Source: an uncultured Clostridia bacterium (GTDB taxonomy: Bacteria > Bacillota > Clostridia > Christensenellales > Borkfalkiaceae). From it: a stretch of 64,000 nt of DNA. The stretch lies in assembly GCA_947627955.1 (NCBI GenBank), contig CANQXZ010000001.1, positions 56,477 to 120,476 on the forward strand, written 5' to 3'. The translations under genes were made by a program, and so were the position numbers. Below the pieces are notes generated by a model that saw nothing but the letters and a program-made list of their open reading frames with translations, made no database searches and was not told where the DNA came from. Shown here in pieces: positions 9,148-20,637 of the stretch; within the stretch, counting starts at the first letter, position 1, and every line of letters begins with the position of its first letter.

Positions 9148-10467
9148 ATGGATAAATTTTATCACATCGTGACGTACGGTTGCCAGATGAACGTTCACGA
9201 ATCCGAAAAGATAGCGGGCATTCTCTCGGAGCTCGGGTATAAAAGCTGCGACGACATCAAACGCGCCGATATAGTCGTGTTCAATACCTGCTGCATAAGG
9301 GAAAACGCAGAAAATCACGCCTATGGGAATATTGGCATGCTGAAAAGTCTGAAAGCCGCCAAAAAGGACATGCTTATCGCCGTGGGCGGCTGTCTTACAC
9401 AGCAGATGGGCAAGGCAGGAGCTCTGCATGAAAAATTTCCCTATGTGGACATTATTTTCGGCACGCATAACCTTAACAAGCTGAAAGAATACATTCTCAA
9501 AAAGCAGGGTTCAAAAAAGGCTGTCATAGAGATCGAGGAGAGCGACGGCGAAATTTGCGAGGACGAAAAGCCGCTCAGAACGAGCTATCCGAACGCATGG
9601 ATAAACATAACTTACGGCTGCAATAATTTTTGCAGTTACTGCATAGTGCCCTACGTCAGGGGCAGGGAGCGGAGCCGCAAGTCCTCCGACATTTTGAATG
9701 AAGCCGCCGCCCTCGTGCAAGAGGGATACAGAGAGCTGACTCTGCTCGGGCAGAACGTCAATTCATATTCAAACGGCACGGACGACGTCTCTTTCCCCGA
9801 ACTTTTAAGGCGCGTTTCCGCAATAGAGGGAAAATTCAGGCTCAGGTTCATGACGAGCCACCCCAAAGATTTCTCGGAAGACCTCGCGAAAGCCGTCGCC
9901 GACTGCGGCAAGATCTGCCGCCTTATTCACCTTCCCGTGCAGAGCGGTTCTGACGCCGTGCTTAAAGCCATGAACAGAAAGTACACGGCGGCAGATTATC
10001 TCAAAAAAATCGAGATTTTAAAAAAATATGTGCCCGACTGCGCCGTATCGACCGATATAATCGTCGGCTTTCCGGGCGAGAGCGACGAGGACTTTAATAA
10101 GACACTCGAACTTGTCAAAGAAGTCGGCTTTTCGTCGGCGTTCACGTTCGTATATTCGAAAAGAGAGGGGACTGCCGCGGCGAAAATGCCCGACCAGATC
10201 CCCGCGGAAGTTTCCAAAGAGCGCATAATGCGCCTTGTCGAACTTGTCAATTCGCAGACCCGCATGCAGTCTTTGAAATATGTGGGCAAGACGGTGGAGA
10301 TACTCTGCGAGGATTTCGACGCCAAAAAGGGATTGTATTTGGGCAGGGACGAGTTCGGCAGAATGGCGTATTTTGAAAGCGGCGAAAATCTTATAGGTAA
10401 ATTTGTCAACGTAAAAATAGCCGCCGCAAACGGCATATCGCTTACGGGAGAGGTAGTAAAGGAATAA
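9148..10467 (+). CDS. miaB: tRNA-2-methylthio-N6-dimethylallyladenosine synthase MiaB
   Basis: 439-residue radical SAM methylthiotransferase that adds the methylthio group to isopentenyl-A37 of tRNA. The N-terminal UPF0004 domain has its three Fe-S cysteines in YGCQMN, FNTCCIRE and GGCLTQQ. The radical SAM triad is in CNNFCSYC, followed by IVPYVRGRERSR. A C-terminal TRAM-like domain ends the protein. It is the first gene of a tRNA-modification and mismatch-repair operon; miaA, which makes its substrate base, lies three genes downstream. Confidence 0.96.
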   Translation: MDKFYHIVTYGCQMNVHESEKIAGILSELGYKSCDDIKRADIVVFNTCCIRENAENHAYGNIGMLKSLKAAKKDMLIAVGGCLTQQMGKAGALHEKFPYVDIIFGTHNLNKLKEYILKKQGSKKAVIEIEESDGEICEDEKPLRTSYPNAWINITYGCNNFCSYCIVPYVRGRERSRKSSDILNEAAALVQEGYRELTLLGQNVNSYSNGTDDVSFPELLRRVSAIEGKFRLRFMTSHPKDFSEDLAKAVADCGKICRLIHLPVQSGSDAVLKAMNRKYTAADYLKKIEILKKYVPDCAVSTDIIVGFPGESDEDFNKTLELVKEVGFSSAFTFVYSKREGTAAAKMPDQIPAEVSKERIMRLVELVNSQTRMQSLKYVGKTVEILCEDFDAKKGLYLGRDEFGRMAYFESGENLIGKFVNVKIAAANGISLTGEVVKE

Positions 10468-10471
10468 AATT

Positions 10472-13045
10472 ATGGCTCTTTCACCTATGATGCAACATTA
10501 TTTGTCCGTCAAGGACAAGTATAAGGACTGTATAGTGTTTTACAGGCTCGGGGACTTTTACGAGATGTTCTTCGGCGACGCGGTTAAGGCGTCGAAGATC
10601 CTCGATTTGACCCTTACGGGAAGGGACTGCGGTCTGCCCGAAAGAGCGCCCATGTGCGGCGTGCCCTATCACGCCGCAGACTCATACATATCGCAATTGG
10701 TGGCGGCAGGACTGAAAGTCGCCATATGCGAGCAGCTGGAGGATCCCGCCACGGCAAAGGGGATCGTTGCGCGCGATGTAGTGCGCGTTGTGACGGCGGG
10801 GACCGTGACCGCCGATTCCGAGCTCGACGAGAGGTCCAATAACTTCATTTGCTGCGCCTACAAGAACGGAGAAGTGGCGGCTCTCGCATGGGCTGACATC
10901 ACCACGGGCGAGCTGAAAGTTGCGGAGTACTTCCCCGACGGCGCCGCCAGAGCCACTGCGCAGATGGTGAAGCTGGGCGTGAAAGAGATAATCTGCAACG
11001 ACGATATGCTCTTCGCCTCGAAAAATCTCAAAGAGACGGCGGCGGGGGTATTGCCCGCCTTTTCGAGTTATCCCGGCTGGGCGTTCGGGCAAGACGCGGC
11101 TGAAAGGATCATAAAAGAGCAATTCGGCGTTAATTCCCTCGAAGCTTATCCCATAGCGGGCAAGGGCAACGCAATATCTGCGGTGGGAGCCCTTATCGAA
11201 TACCTGCGCGAAACGCAGATGCACGCGCTTAAAAATATAGATAACGTCGGGTATTTCATGAGCGACAAGTACATGCAGCTCGACGTCGTCGCATTAAAAA
11301 ATCTCGAAATAGTCAAAAATTTGGGCGGCGGCTCAAAGTACGGTTCCCTTTTATGGCTCCTCGACAAGACAAAGACGGGGATGGGCGCAAGGCTGTTGAG
11401 GTCGGCAATAACCTATCCGCTGTACGACAGAGAACAGATAAATTACAGGCTCGACGGAGTGGGGGAACTGTGCAACGCCACGGTCATACGACTCGCGTTA
11501 CAGGATCTTTTCAAAGAAGTGCACGACGTGGAGAGGATAGCGGGCAAAATAAGCAACGGCAACGTAATGCCCAAGGATTGCCTTGCGCTCGCGGATTCGC
11601 TCGCAGTGCTTCCGAATATCAAGTTCCAGCTCTCGGGGTTCAAGTCGCAAGCCCTAAAGGATATCTCCGACGGCATTTACGATTTGTCCTCGCTCGCCTC
11701 GCTGCTCGATAACGCCATCGAGCGCCCGTCGCCTGCGCTCATGCGCGACGGCGGATATATTAAAGAGGGCTTCAACCAAAATCTCGACGAACTCAGAAAC
11801 GTCAAGAAAAATTCGGAGAGCATTCTTTTAAATATCGAGGCGCGGGAGAGGGATGAAACGGGCATCAGAAATCTGAGGATAAACTACAACAAGGTTTTCG
11901 GATATTACATAGAGGTTACGAAATCTTTTTGCGACAAGGTGCCTTTGAGGTATCAGCGCAAGCAGACGCTCACCAACTGCGAGAGGTATATCACCGACGA
12001 GCTGAAAGAGCTCGAAGAAAAGATACTGTCGAGCGAGGAGAACTCGCTAAGGCTCGAAGCCGAGCTCTATGAACAGATAAAGCAGATCTTAGCGCAAAAC
12101 ATAGAGAAATTGAAGAGTATATCGGCAAATCTCGCCCTTTTAGACATGCTTGTAGCCTTTGCGGATGTGTCAATGACAAACCGCTACGTCCGTCCAGAGA
12201 TAGTCGACGCGGGTCAGCCGCTCATAATAAAGGACGGGCGGCACCCCGTGGTGGACGTCATTTCCAAGGAGAAATTCATTCCCAACGACGCCCTTTTGGA
12301 CGAGGGTGAAAACAGGACTATGATAATAACGGGTCCCAATATGGCGGGCAAGAGCACGTATATGCGGCAGACCGCGCTCATTGCGATAATGGCGCATCTC
12401 GGCTGTTTTGTGCCCGCAAAGTCCGCGCAGATCCCGCTTATCGACAAGGTATTCACGCGCGTGGGGGCGAGCGACAACCTCATTTCCGACCAAAGCACGT
12501 TCATGGTCGAAATGATAGAGGTGGCAACGATAATCAGAAACGCCACAAAAAACAGCCTGCTTATACTCGACGAAGTCGGGAGGGGCACAAGCACATACGA
12601 CGGGCTGAGCATAGCATGGGCGGTAATCGAATATCTGACCCAAAAGATAGGCGCAAAGACCATGTTCGCCACCCATTATCACGAACTCACCGAGCTTGAA
12701 AGCAGCCTCGACGGCGTAAAGAACTATCAGGTTTCGGTCAAAGAGATAGGCGGCGGGATAATTTTCCTGCGGAAGATCATGCGAGGCGGCGCCAACAGGA
12801 GTTTCGGCATTGAAGTGGCTTCCCTTGCGGGGGTGCCCGCGGAAGTGACTTCCCGTGCCAAACAGATACTCAAAATGGTGGAAAGCGGCGAAAAAAAGAG
12901 GGTCGAACGGGAGGAGAGCCCGAAACCCGTGAGAAGCGAAGCTGAAAAGATCTTGCTTGAAACGGATATAAACAATCTCTCGCCGATGCAGGCGCTGTTC
13001 CTTGTCGGCGAGCTCATTGAGAAGGTGAAAGATGAAGAGGATTAA
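10472..13045 (+). CDS. mutS: DNA mismatch repair protein MutS
   Basis: 857-residue mismatch-recognition ATPase. Near the N terminus is GDFYEMFFGDA, which carries the Phe-x-Glu mismatch-probing motif. The C-terminal ATPase shows Walker A GPNMAGKST, Walker B LLILDEVGRGTSTYDG and an FATHYHEL segment. A short variable C-terminal extension follows. It starts 4 bp after miaB and overlaps mutL by 14 bp, so the two repair genes are translated together. Confidence 0.97.
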   Translation: MALSPMMQHYLSVKDKYKDCIVFYRLGDFYEMFFGDAVKASKILDLTLTGRDCGLPERAPMCGVPYHAADSYISQLVAAGLKVAICEQLEDPATAKGIVARDVVRVVTAGTVTADSELDERSNNFICCAYKNGEVAALAWADITTGELKVAEYFPDGAARATAQMVKLGVKEIICNDDMLFASKNLKETAAGVLPAFSSYPGWAFGQDAAERIIKEQFGVNSLEAYPIAGKGNAISAVGALIEYLRETQMHALKNIDNVGYFMSDKYMQLDVVALKNLEIVKNLGGGSKYGSLLWLLDKTKTGMGARLLRSAITYPLYDREQINYRLDGVGELCNATVIRLALQDLFKEVHDVERIAGKISNGNVMPKDCLALADSLAVLPNIKFQLSGFKSQALKDISDGIYDLSSLASLLDNAIERPSPALMRDGGYIKEGFNQNLDELRNVKKNSESILLNIEARERDETGIRNLRINYNKVFGYYIEVTKSFCDKVPLRYQRKQTLTNCERYITDELKELEEKILSSEENSLRLEAELYEQIKQILAQNIEKLKSISANLALLDMLVAFADVSMTNRYVRPEIVDAGQPLIIKDGRHPVVDVISKEKFIPNDALLDEGENRTMIITGPNMAGKSTYMRQTALIAIMAHLGCFVPAKSAQIPLIDKVFTRVGASDNLISDQSTFMVEMIEVATIIRNATKNSLLILDEVGRGTSTYDGLSIAWAVIEYLTQKIGAKTMFATHYHELTELESSLDGVKNYQVSVKEIGGGIIFLRKIMRGGANRSFGIEVASLAGVPAEVTSRAKQILKMVESGEKKRVEREESPKPVRSEAEKILLETDINNLSPMQALFLVGELIEKVKDEED

Positions 13046-15011
13046 CATACTCTCGCAGAGCGTGTACAACAGAATAGCGGCGGGCGAAGTGGTTGACAGA
13101 CCCTATTCCGCCGTAAAGGAACTCATAGAAAACAGCCTCGACGCAGGCGCGACGGAGATCGAGGTTCGCATTGAAAGGGGCGGTAAGCAGCTGATAAAGG
13201 TCTCGGACAACGGTTCGGGCATCTATAAAGACGATTTGCCATCCGCGTTTTTGCCGCACGCGACGAGCAAGATATTCAAAGCCGACGACCTCGACAATAT
13301 TTCCACTCTCGGTTTCAGGGGAGAGGCTCTCGCCAGCATTGCGGCGATATCAAAGGTGACTATAACTTCGGTTACGGAATCTTCGCCCGCCAATGAAATT
13401 ACCTGCGAAGGCGGGGTCTGCGGGGAGGTAAAGCCCGCCGCCTTGCCCAAGGGCACCGTGGTGACGGTGCGCGATCTCTTTTACAACACGCCCGTGAGGG
13501 CTAAGTTCATGAAGCCCGACAAAAAGGAGGAGAGCGACATAACTTCGTTCGTTTCCCGCTTTATCCTCGGCAATCCCCGCGTTTCATTCAAATATTTCGC
13601 CGACGGCAAACTCACATTGCAGTCTTTCGGCGGCGGTCTCGACGAAGCCGTGGCGCAGGTCTACGGCGCAAAGGTGATTCCGCAGTGCTTTAAGATAGAG
13701 GCGGAAAAGGACGGCGTTAAAGTAAGCGGGTTTATCGGCAACCAAAACTTTTTCAAGCCCAATAAGAGCTATCAGACCGTGTTTTTGAACGGGCGATACA
13801 TTGTAAACAGCACCATTGCCACAGCCGTTTCAAACGCCTACGCGAGCTATGCCATGAAGAGGCAATTTCCGTTTTACGTCCTCAATATCGGCGTGGGCGC
13901 GGGCGAGGCCGACGTCAACGTGCATCCCAACAAGGCGGACGTGCGCTTTGCCGACCCGAGAAAGATTTTCGGCGCGGTGTACAAGATAATCTCTTCCGTA
14001 CTCGACGGTACCGCGACCGCGGCGAGCTTTGTTCTAAGCAGCGGAAGATTGCCCGAAATGCGCTCATATTCCGATTCCGATGGCGAAAAGAACAGGATCT
14101 ATGCGGAAGACGGGGCGTCCGTCCCCGATTCGCTCGTCGAAAAATATATGCCCGAGCCCTTTACGAGGTCACCCGAGGACTTGCCTCCCAAAAAGCCAGA
14201 AGAGCCAAAGGAGGAGCCCTCCGACGAGGACAAGGGGTTCAACCCGCAGAGGGATATGCCCATGCACCAATATTTCGGCGCGGAGGAAGAGCTGAAAAAG
14301 TATAGCCCGTTCGTTCTCGACGAGGGCACGGCGAGCGTCACGGACAGCTCGGTCGGTCCCCTGCCGCCCGAATTGGAGACCATTCGCAGGTTCGAGGAAG
14401 ATTACGAGATAAGGATGCAGGAGCGCATCGCGTATGAAACCTGCAAATTCTGCGGAACGGTATTCAACACCTATCTTATATACGAGTATCACAACAGCGT
14501 GTTTCTCATTGACCAGCACGCCGCGCACGAGAGGCTTTTATACGACAAACTCGTCGCCAAAATAAGATCGAGGCGCAATATCTCCCGCCAGCCCCTTCTG
14601 GCGCCATATGTAATCAATCTGAACAGCGAAGAATGCCGCTTTCTCGAAAAAAATCTCGGCGTTCTTTCCGAATTGGGCTTTTCGATAACGCCTTTCGGCA
14701 TAGAAACTTACCGCATCGACGAGATCCCAAGCGATTTAAAAGATATCAACGTAAAGGAATTTTTCTACGATGTGCTCGCCGATCTCGACAGCTTTAAGGA
14801 GATAAAACTTGAGGACATTCTGAAAGAAAAGCTCGCGAGCACAGCCTGCAAGCACGCCGTAAAGGGCGGAAAACAGCTCACCGAGCAGGAGATAAACAAG
14901 CTCTTCAAAATGCTGGACGGCAACGTCGGGCTGAAATGCCCGCACGGCAGACCGATATGCGTCACGCTCTCCAAGCGCGACATTGAAAAAATGTTCAAGA
15001 GGATAGTGTGA
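13032..15011 (+). CDS. mutL: DNA mismatch repair protein MutL
   Basis: 659-residue GHKL ATPase and latent endonuclease. N-terminal motifs: LIENSLDAGATEI, DNGSGI and TLGFRGEALASI. A charged Pro/Glu-rich linker (about residues 360-440) leads to the dimerization domain. The nicking-endonuclease residues are kept: DQHAAHERLLYD, ACKHAVKGG and CPHGRP. It is therefore a MutL that makes its own nicks, as expected where MutH is absent. Confidence 0.96.
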   Translation: MKRINILSQSVYNRIAAGEVVDRPYSAVKELIENSLDAGATEIEVRIERGGKQLIKVSDNGSGIYKDDLPSAFLPHATSKIFKADDLDNISTLGFRGEALASIAAISKVTITSVTESSPANEITCEGGVCGEVKPAALPKGTVVTVRDLFYNTPVRAKFMKPDKKEESDITSFVSRFILGNPRVSFKYFADGKLTLQSFGGGLDEAVAQVYGAKVIPQCFKIEAEKDGVKVSGFIGNQNFFKPNKSYQTVFLNGRYIVNSTIATAVSNAYASYAMKRQFPFYVLNIGVGAGEADVNVHPNKADVRFADPRKIFGAVYKIISSVLDGTATAASFVLSSGRLPEMRSYSDSDGEKNRIYAEDGASVPDSLVEKYMPEPFTRSPEDLPPKKPEEPKEEPSDEDKGFNPQRDMPMHQYFGAEEELKKYSPFVLDEGTASVTDSSVGPLPPELETIRRFEEDYEIRMQERIAYETCKFCGTVFNTYLIYEYHNSVFLIDQHAAHERLLYDKLVAKIRSRRNISRQPLLAPYVINLNSEECRFLEKNLGVLSELGFSITPFGIETYRIDEIPSDLKDINVKEFFYDVLADLDSFKEIKLEDILKEKLASTACKHAVKGGKQLTEQEINKLFKMLDGNVGLKCPHGRPICVTLSKRDIEKMFKRIV

Positions 15012-15012
15012 T

Positions 15013-15912
15013 TTGAAAAAACTGCTCATAATCTGCGGGGCGACTGCCACGGGAAAGACCGCGCTTGCGGTAGACTGCGCGATAAAACTGAAAAGCGAGG
15101 TCATTTCCGCCGATTCGCAGCTCGTATACAGAGGGCTCGACATAGGCACAGCCAAGCCCACGGCTGAGGAGAGAAGGGGCGTAAAGCACCACATGATAGA
15201 CGTTGCGGATCCGCGGTGCGATTACAGCGTGTTCGACTACGAAAGCGCGGCTTCGCCCATTGTTCGGTCGCTTTTAAGCCGGAACATGACGCCGATAATC
15301 TGCGGCGGCACTGGTTTTTATATAAATTCGCTGATTTACGACCTTTCATACGGCAATTCGGGCGCGGACGCCGCGATACGGAAAAAATATGCCGAAATAC
15401 TTGAAAGCAGGGGCAGGGAATATCTCTATTCGCTCTTGAAAGAAGCAGACCCCAAGACCGCGGAAGTTCTGCACGTGAACGACGTGAAAAGGGTGATCCG
15501 TGCGCTCGAAATTTTTGAGACGAGCGGGATCAAAAAGTCGGAGCAAAACGACGTAATGCAGCCGAAATACGGCTATGCCGCCGTAGCGATAGACTACCCG
15601 CGCGAAGAGCTGTATAAGAGGATCGACCGCCGCGTGGAGGAGATGTTTGCGCGCGGGCTCGTTGGGGAAGTCAAATCGCTTTTAAAACTCGGAATAGACG
15701 AAAATTGCCGCTGTATGCAGGCGATAGGCTATAAAGAAGTGGTCAAATGCCTTGAAAATGGCGATAATGAGAGTACTATGTGTGACATAATCAAGACAAA
15801 TACCCGTCATTACGCCAAGAGGCAGATAACCTTTTTTAAAAAATTGCCCAACATTGTGTGGCTTGAGCCGAGCAATGCGCGGGCGGAATATGTTACTGAA
15901 TTGGTGAAGTGA
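15013..15912 (+). CDS. miaA: tRNA dimethylallyltransferase MiaA
   Basis: 299 residues. Transfers dimethylallyl to A37 of tRNAs reading UNN codons. The P-loop is GATATGKT, followed by DSQLVYRGLDIGTAKP and the late motif TRHYAKRQITFF. The start is TTG at 15013, one base after the mutL stop. A copy of the dispersed 19-bp element lies within the gene at 15772-15790 and codes for residues 254-259 (STMCDI), in a stretch that is variable in the family. Confidence 0.95.
   Translation: MKKLLIICGATATGKTALAVDCAIKLKSEVISADSQLVYRGLDIGTAKPTAEERRGVKHHMIDVADPRCDYSVFDYESAASPIVRSLLSRNMTPIICGGTGFYINSLIYDLSYGNSGADAAIRKKYAEILESRGREYLYSLLKEADPKTAEVLHVNDVKRVIRALEIFETSGIKKSEQNDVMQPKYGYAAVAIDYPREELYKRIDRRVEEMFARGLVGEVKSLLKLGIDENCRCMQAIGYKEVVKCLENGDNESTMCDIIKTNTRHYAKRQITFFKKLPNIVWLEPSNARAEYVTELVK
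15772..15790 (+). repeat. Dispersed 19-bp element, copy 1 (inside miaA)
   Basis: AGTACTATGTGTGACATAA, the reverse complement of TTATGTCACACATAGTACT. It is read in frame as Ser-Thr-Met-Cys-Asp-Ile. Four further copies lie in this window. Confidence 0.7.
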
Positions 15913-17123
15913 AAATGGATCTTATAAGCGAATGCGAGGAAAAACTCAAAGGCAGATTCAAAGAAATTGAGGACGTTGCCTATTATAATCAAAGGAAAGT
16001 TATAGAGGCGTTTGCCGATCGCCGCATAGCGGCTCGCCACTTTTGCGGCACTACGGGGTATGGCTACGGCGACGAGGGCAGGGACGCCCTCGGGACGCTG
16101 TACGCCGAAGTTTTCGGCGCAGAAGCGGGAATCGTCTCGCCCCATCTCGTTTCGGGCACCCATTCGCTCACGGTGGCGCTGTTCGGCTTGGTAAAGCCGG
16201 GCGACGAGGTGCTCTGCGTCAGCGGAATGCCTTACGACACTCTCCGCGGCGTGGTTTTCGGCGAGAACAACGGCTCGTTAAAGGATTTCGGCGTCGAATT
16301 TGTGTGTTGCGACTTAAAAGACGGCAAAATCGACTTTGAAGAAGTGGCAAAAAAGCTCGGCAAGGCTGTAAAGGTAGTGTATATCCAGCGTTCGCGCGGG
16401 TATGAGCTGCGGGACGCCTTTTCCTGCGAGGAGATAGGCGAAGTCTGCAAATTCGTGCGCTCTCTGGGCTTTGAGGGCTGTATTTTCGTGGATAACTGCT
16501 ACGGCGAGTTTGTGGAAAGGCAGGAGCCCACCCAATGCGGCGCGGACATAATCGTCGGCTCGCTCATAAAAAACGCGGGCGGCGGGCTTGCGCCCACGGG
16601 CGGCTATATCTGCGGAAAGCAAAGATATATCGATATGATAGGCAGGCGGCTCACTGCGCCCTCGATTGGGTTGGAGGTCGGCTCGTACGCGGGCGGATAC
16701 CAATATTTCTATGAGGGGCTTTTTATGGCGCCCCATGTAGTGGCGCAGGCGCTGAAATGCTCTCTTCTGATAGGTCAAGCCATGAGCGAACTCGGGTATG
16801 TCAACTATCCCGCGGTGGACAAGACCCCGCACGACATAACGCGCGCGATCCGCTTCGACAGCGCCGAAAAGATGGTGGACTTTATCAGGGAGATCCAATA
16901 TGCCTCGCCCGTGGACGGCTATGTCACCTGCGAGGCGTGGGATATGCCCGGTTACGACGACAAGATAATTATGGCGTCGGGTTCCTTTGTGTCGGGCTCT
17001 TCCATAGAGCTCTCGGCGGACGGACCCTTAAAGCCTCCCTATGTAGCATATTTTCAGGGCGGGCTCACCTACGAGCACGGCAAATACGCCTTGGAACGCA
17101 TTTTAAAGAAGTTCGGTGCATAG
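15909..17123 (+). CDS. PLP-dependent methionine gamma-lyase family protein (YnbB-like)
   Basis: 404-residue member of the Cys/Met-metabolism PLP enzyme group often labelled 'aluminum resistance' or 'methionine gamma-lyase family'. Visible motifs: HFCGTTGYGYGDEGRD, SPHLVSGTHS and VGSLIKNAGGG, where the Lys is the likely PLP ligand. The gene follows miaA in many Firmicutes, as here. The start may be GTG at 15909 (overlapping the miaA stop) or ATG at 15915. The real substrate is unknown; a sulfur amino acid is inferred from the fold family only. A strong terminator follows. Confidence 0.88.
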   Translation: MKMDLISECEEKLKGRFKEIEDVAYYNQRKVIEAFADRRIAARHFCGTTGYGYGDEGRDALGTLYAEVFGAEAGIVSPHLVSGTHSLTVALFGLVKPGDEVLCVSGMPYDTLRGVVFGENNGSLKDFGVEFVCCDLKDGKIDFEEVAKKLGKAVKVVYIQRSRGYELRDAFSCEEIGEVCKFVRSLGFEGCIFVDNCYGEFVERQEPTQCGADIIVGSLIKNAGGGLAPTGGYICGKQRYIDMIGRRLTAPSIGLEVGSYAGGYQYFYEGLFMAPHVVAQALKCSLLIGQAMSELGYVNYPAVDKTPHDITRAIRFDSAEKMVDFIREIQYASPVDGYVTCEAWDMPGYDDKIIMASGSFVSGSSIELSADGPLKPPYVAYFQGGLTYEHGKYALERILKKFGA

Positions 17124-17132
17124 TTCATTTAT

Positions 17133-17170
17133 AAAGGTCTGCGGCAATATACCGCAGACCTTTATTTTAT
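17133..17170 (+). terminator. Rho-independent terminator after the miaB-miaA operon
   Basis: 12-bp perfect stem (17133-17144 and 17152-17163), 7-nt loop, then an AT-rich tail rich in T. It marks the boundary with the AT-rich island. Confidence 0.85.
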
Positions 17171-17344
17171 ATGGACGGATATTGGTTATATAAACCAAAT
17201 TCTACTTGGCCAAATTCTGGCACAACTAACTTTGTAGAAAGTGTGCGTGTAATTCTTGGTGGCGCAGGACAAGATTTTACCTATAAAAATGATGATACTG
17301 GTGCTATAGAAAATGAAGATATAGGTTCTATTATTTGTTTTTAA
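17171..17344 (+). CDS. 57-codon ORF in the AT-rich island, possible gene remnant
   Basis: An open frame from ATG at 17171 to TAA at 17342-17344. The predicted product starts MDGYWLYKPNSTWP and ends DIGSIICF, a believable Gly/Asn/Thr-rich protein end with AT-rich codons. There is no ribosome binding site: the terminator of the upstream operon ends only a few bases before the ATG. It looks like the C-terminal scrap of a larger surface or phage-like protein. It converges on the lipoprotein gene and overlaps it by 14 bp. No family recognised. Confidence 0.3.
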   Translation: MDGYWLYKPNSTWPNSGTTNFVESVRVILGGAGQDFTYKNDDTGAIENEDIGSIICF

Positions 17345-18419
17345 CATTATCAAATAATTCATAAGGATAAGGATTAGTTCCGGTAAATTTTTCACCATAA
17401 CTAAATGAGGTTATATTTTGTAAAGAATCTTTATACTTATCTAGATGATCAAAATAAACTCTTTCAGCAAATCCCATATACAATACATTGTTGTCATAAG
17501 TGTGCATTTGAGTAAAAGAAGATGGCGTAATTTGTAGATTACCTATTAAAGTTCTTGAGTTATTAGAGGTAGAAGCTCCACGAATAGATATATTTATTTC
17601 ATCGTTATTAAAATTTATCAAATCAATGCAAAAGGCATTATAATTATTTATGTTAATATTTTTATTTTTTGTGTATTCTGTAATCATTTTATTATAAGTT
17701 TCTTTTTGCACATTAATTTGATTTACAATTTCAGGAGTTTTTTGATTGTCTAACTCTTGAATAAAGTAAAATGCTTGGATAGCACCGTTTTTACTTAATG
17801 TAACATAATCTGAATATTCTTGATTGGTTAGTGGATATTTTAGCACATAGTTTGTGTAGTAGTTGCCGTATTGATGAGTTGAAACATTTTCAGCTTTTAC
17901 TGAAACATATATGTGGTTTTTATCATCATCATAAATGTAACTGCTGGCAAACACATCTAGTGTGCCATCCAAATATGCATCTACATTATGGCCATGATTT
18001 CTTAAAAATTTAAATGGGATAGGCTTCATGTCGGGATCTAAAATTCTATTGTTTTTCCTACATCTTTCACCCAAACTTCTATAATAAGAGTCGGTTTCTA
18101 CTGTTTTAGTTATATCGCTTAAGTTATCAATAATATTTTCTTTATCGTCATCATTATTTCCGCCAGGGTTAGTGCCTGTGTTGCCGCCGGGGGTGTTGGG
18201 TTGGGTTTGCTCGGTTGGGTTGTTGATGACGCCACAATTTGCCGTGCATGCCGCAATACCAATTGGAGCCAGAGCCATTGCGCCAGCCAGCATAAGTGTA
18301 GCAATTTTTTTAACTATTTTATTTTTATTGGAAACTTTAACATTATTTAGCAACGCTTGCGTTTCATCCGTCAGCGCACTTTTCCTAGACAATTTTTCAC
18401 TAAGTTTATCTAACAACAT
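17331..18419 (-). CDS. Putative lipoprotein of unknown function
   Basis: 362 residues from the ATG at 18419, chosen because a strong GGAGGG lies 3-4 nt upstream; the frame extends to 18512 without a better site. The N terminus is unusual: about 35 charged residues (MLLDKLSEKLSRKSALTDE...) precede a hydrophobic segment ending in a lipobox-like IGIAAC. A Pro/Gly/Asn/Thr linker (QPNTPGGNTG) and an Asp run follow, then about 270 residues rich in Asn, Tyr and Ser with no motif I know. It is probably surface-anchored. Codons are strikingly AT-rich compared with all neighbours, which suggests recent acquisition. Confidence 0.65.
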   Translation of the reverse strand: MLLDKLSEKLSRKSALTDETQALLNNVKVSNKNKIVKKIATLMLAGAMALAPIGIAACTANCGVINNPTEQTQPNTPGGNTGTNPGGNNDDDKENIIDNLSDITKTVETDSYYRSLGERCRKNNRILDPDMKPIPFKFLRNHGHNVDAYLDGTLDVFASSYIYDDDKNHIYVSVKAENVSTHQYGNYYTNYVLKYPLTNQEYSDYVTLSKNGAIQAFYFIQELDNQKTPEIVNQINVQKETYNKMITEYTKNKNININNYNAFCIDLINFNNDEINISIRGASTSNNSRTLIGNLQITPSSFTQMHTYDNNVLYMGFAERVYFDHLDKYKDSLQNITSFSYGEKFTGTNPYPYELFDNVKNK

Positions 18420-18567
18420 ATTCCCTCCGTAAGTAACTGTAATTATTGCCCAATATAACAGGCAAATTGCAGGTTGATATACACTTGTTTTATAGTCAAA
18501 ATAATTATACAAGTTTATAGTGTGTTTGTCAAGGTAAATGGCTGTATGCTTTAATGTACAAATTGAA

Positions 18568-18603
18568 TAACACCCCCGAAGCGATTGAGCTTCGGGGGTG
18601 TTA
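18568..18603 (-). terminator. Terminator of groES-groEL
   Basis: 15-bp perfect stem (18568-18582 and 18589-18603) with a 6-nt loop, immediately past the groEL stop, followed on the minus strand by a T-rich tail. Confidence 0.85.
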
Positions 18604-18620
18604 ATATTTCCTATATTATA

Positions 18621-20550
<1,930 letters not shown>

Positions 20551-20590
20551 TAAACAATTCCTCCGAATTTATTTCTTTTTAGTTACAGAT

Positions 20591-20619
20591 ATTTTATAAA
20601 CACTATAAAATAAAGTCAA
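20591..20619 (-). promoter_or_regulatory. Promoter of groESL
   Basis: On the minus strand: TTGACT (20619-20614), 17-bp spacer, TAAAAT (20596-20591). No CIRCE operator (TTAGCACTC-N9-GAGTGCTAA) is seen between this promoter and groES. Confidence 0.7.
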
Positions 20620-20637
20620 ACAAAAGAACTTAAAAAA

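Noticed and set aside
18172..18432. Plus-strand 86-codon frame opposite the lipoprotein signal region
   Set aside because: Antisense to the better supported lipoprotein gene, which has a strong ribosome site and a lipobox.
17331..18512. Upstream start of the lipoprotein gene at 18512
   Set aside because: No ribosome site there; GGAGGG directly before the ATG at 18419 fits much better.
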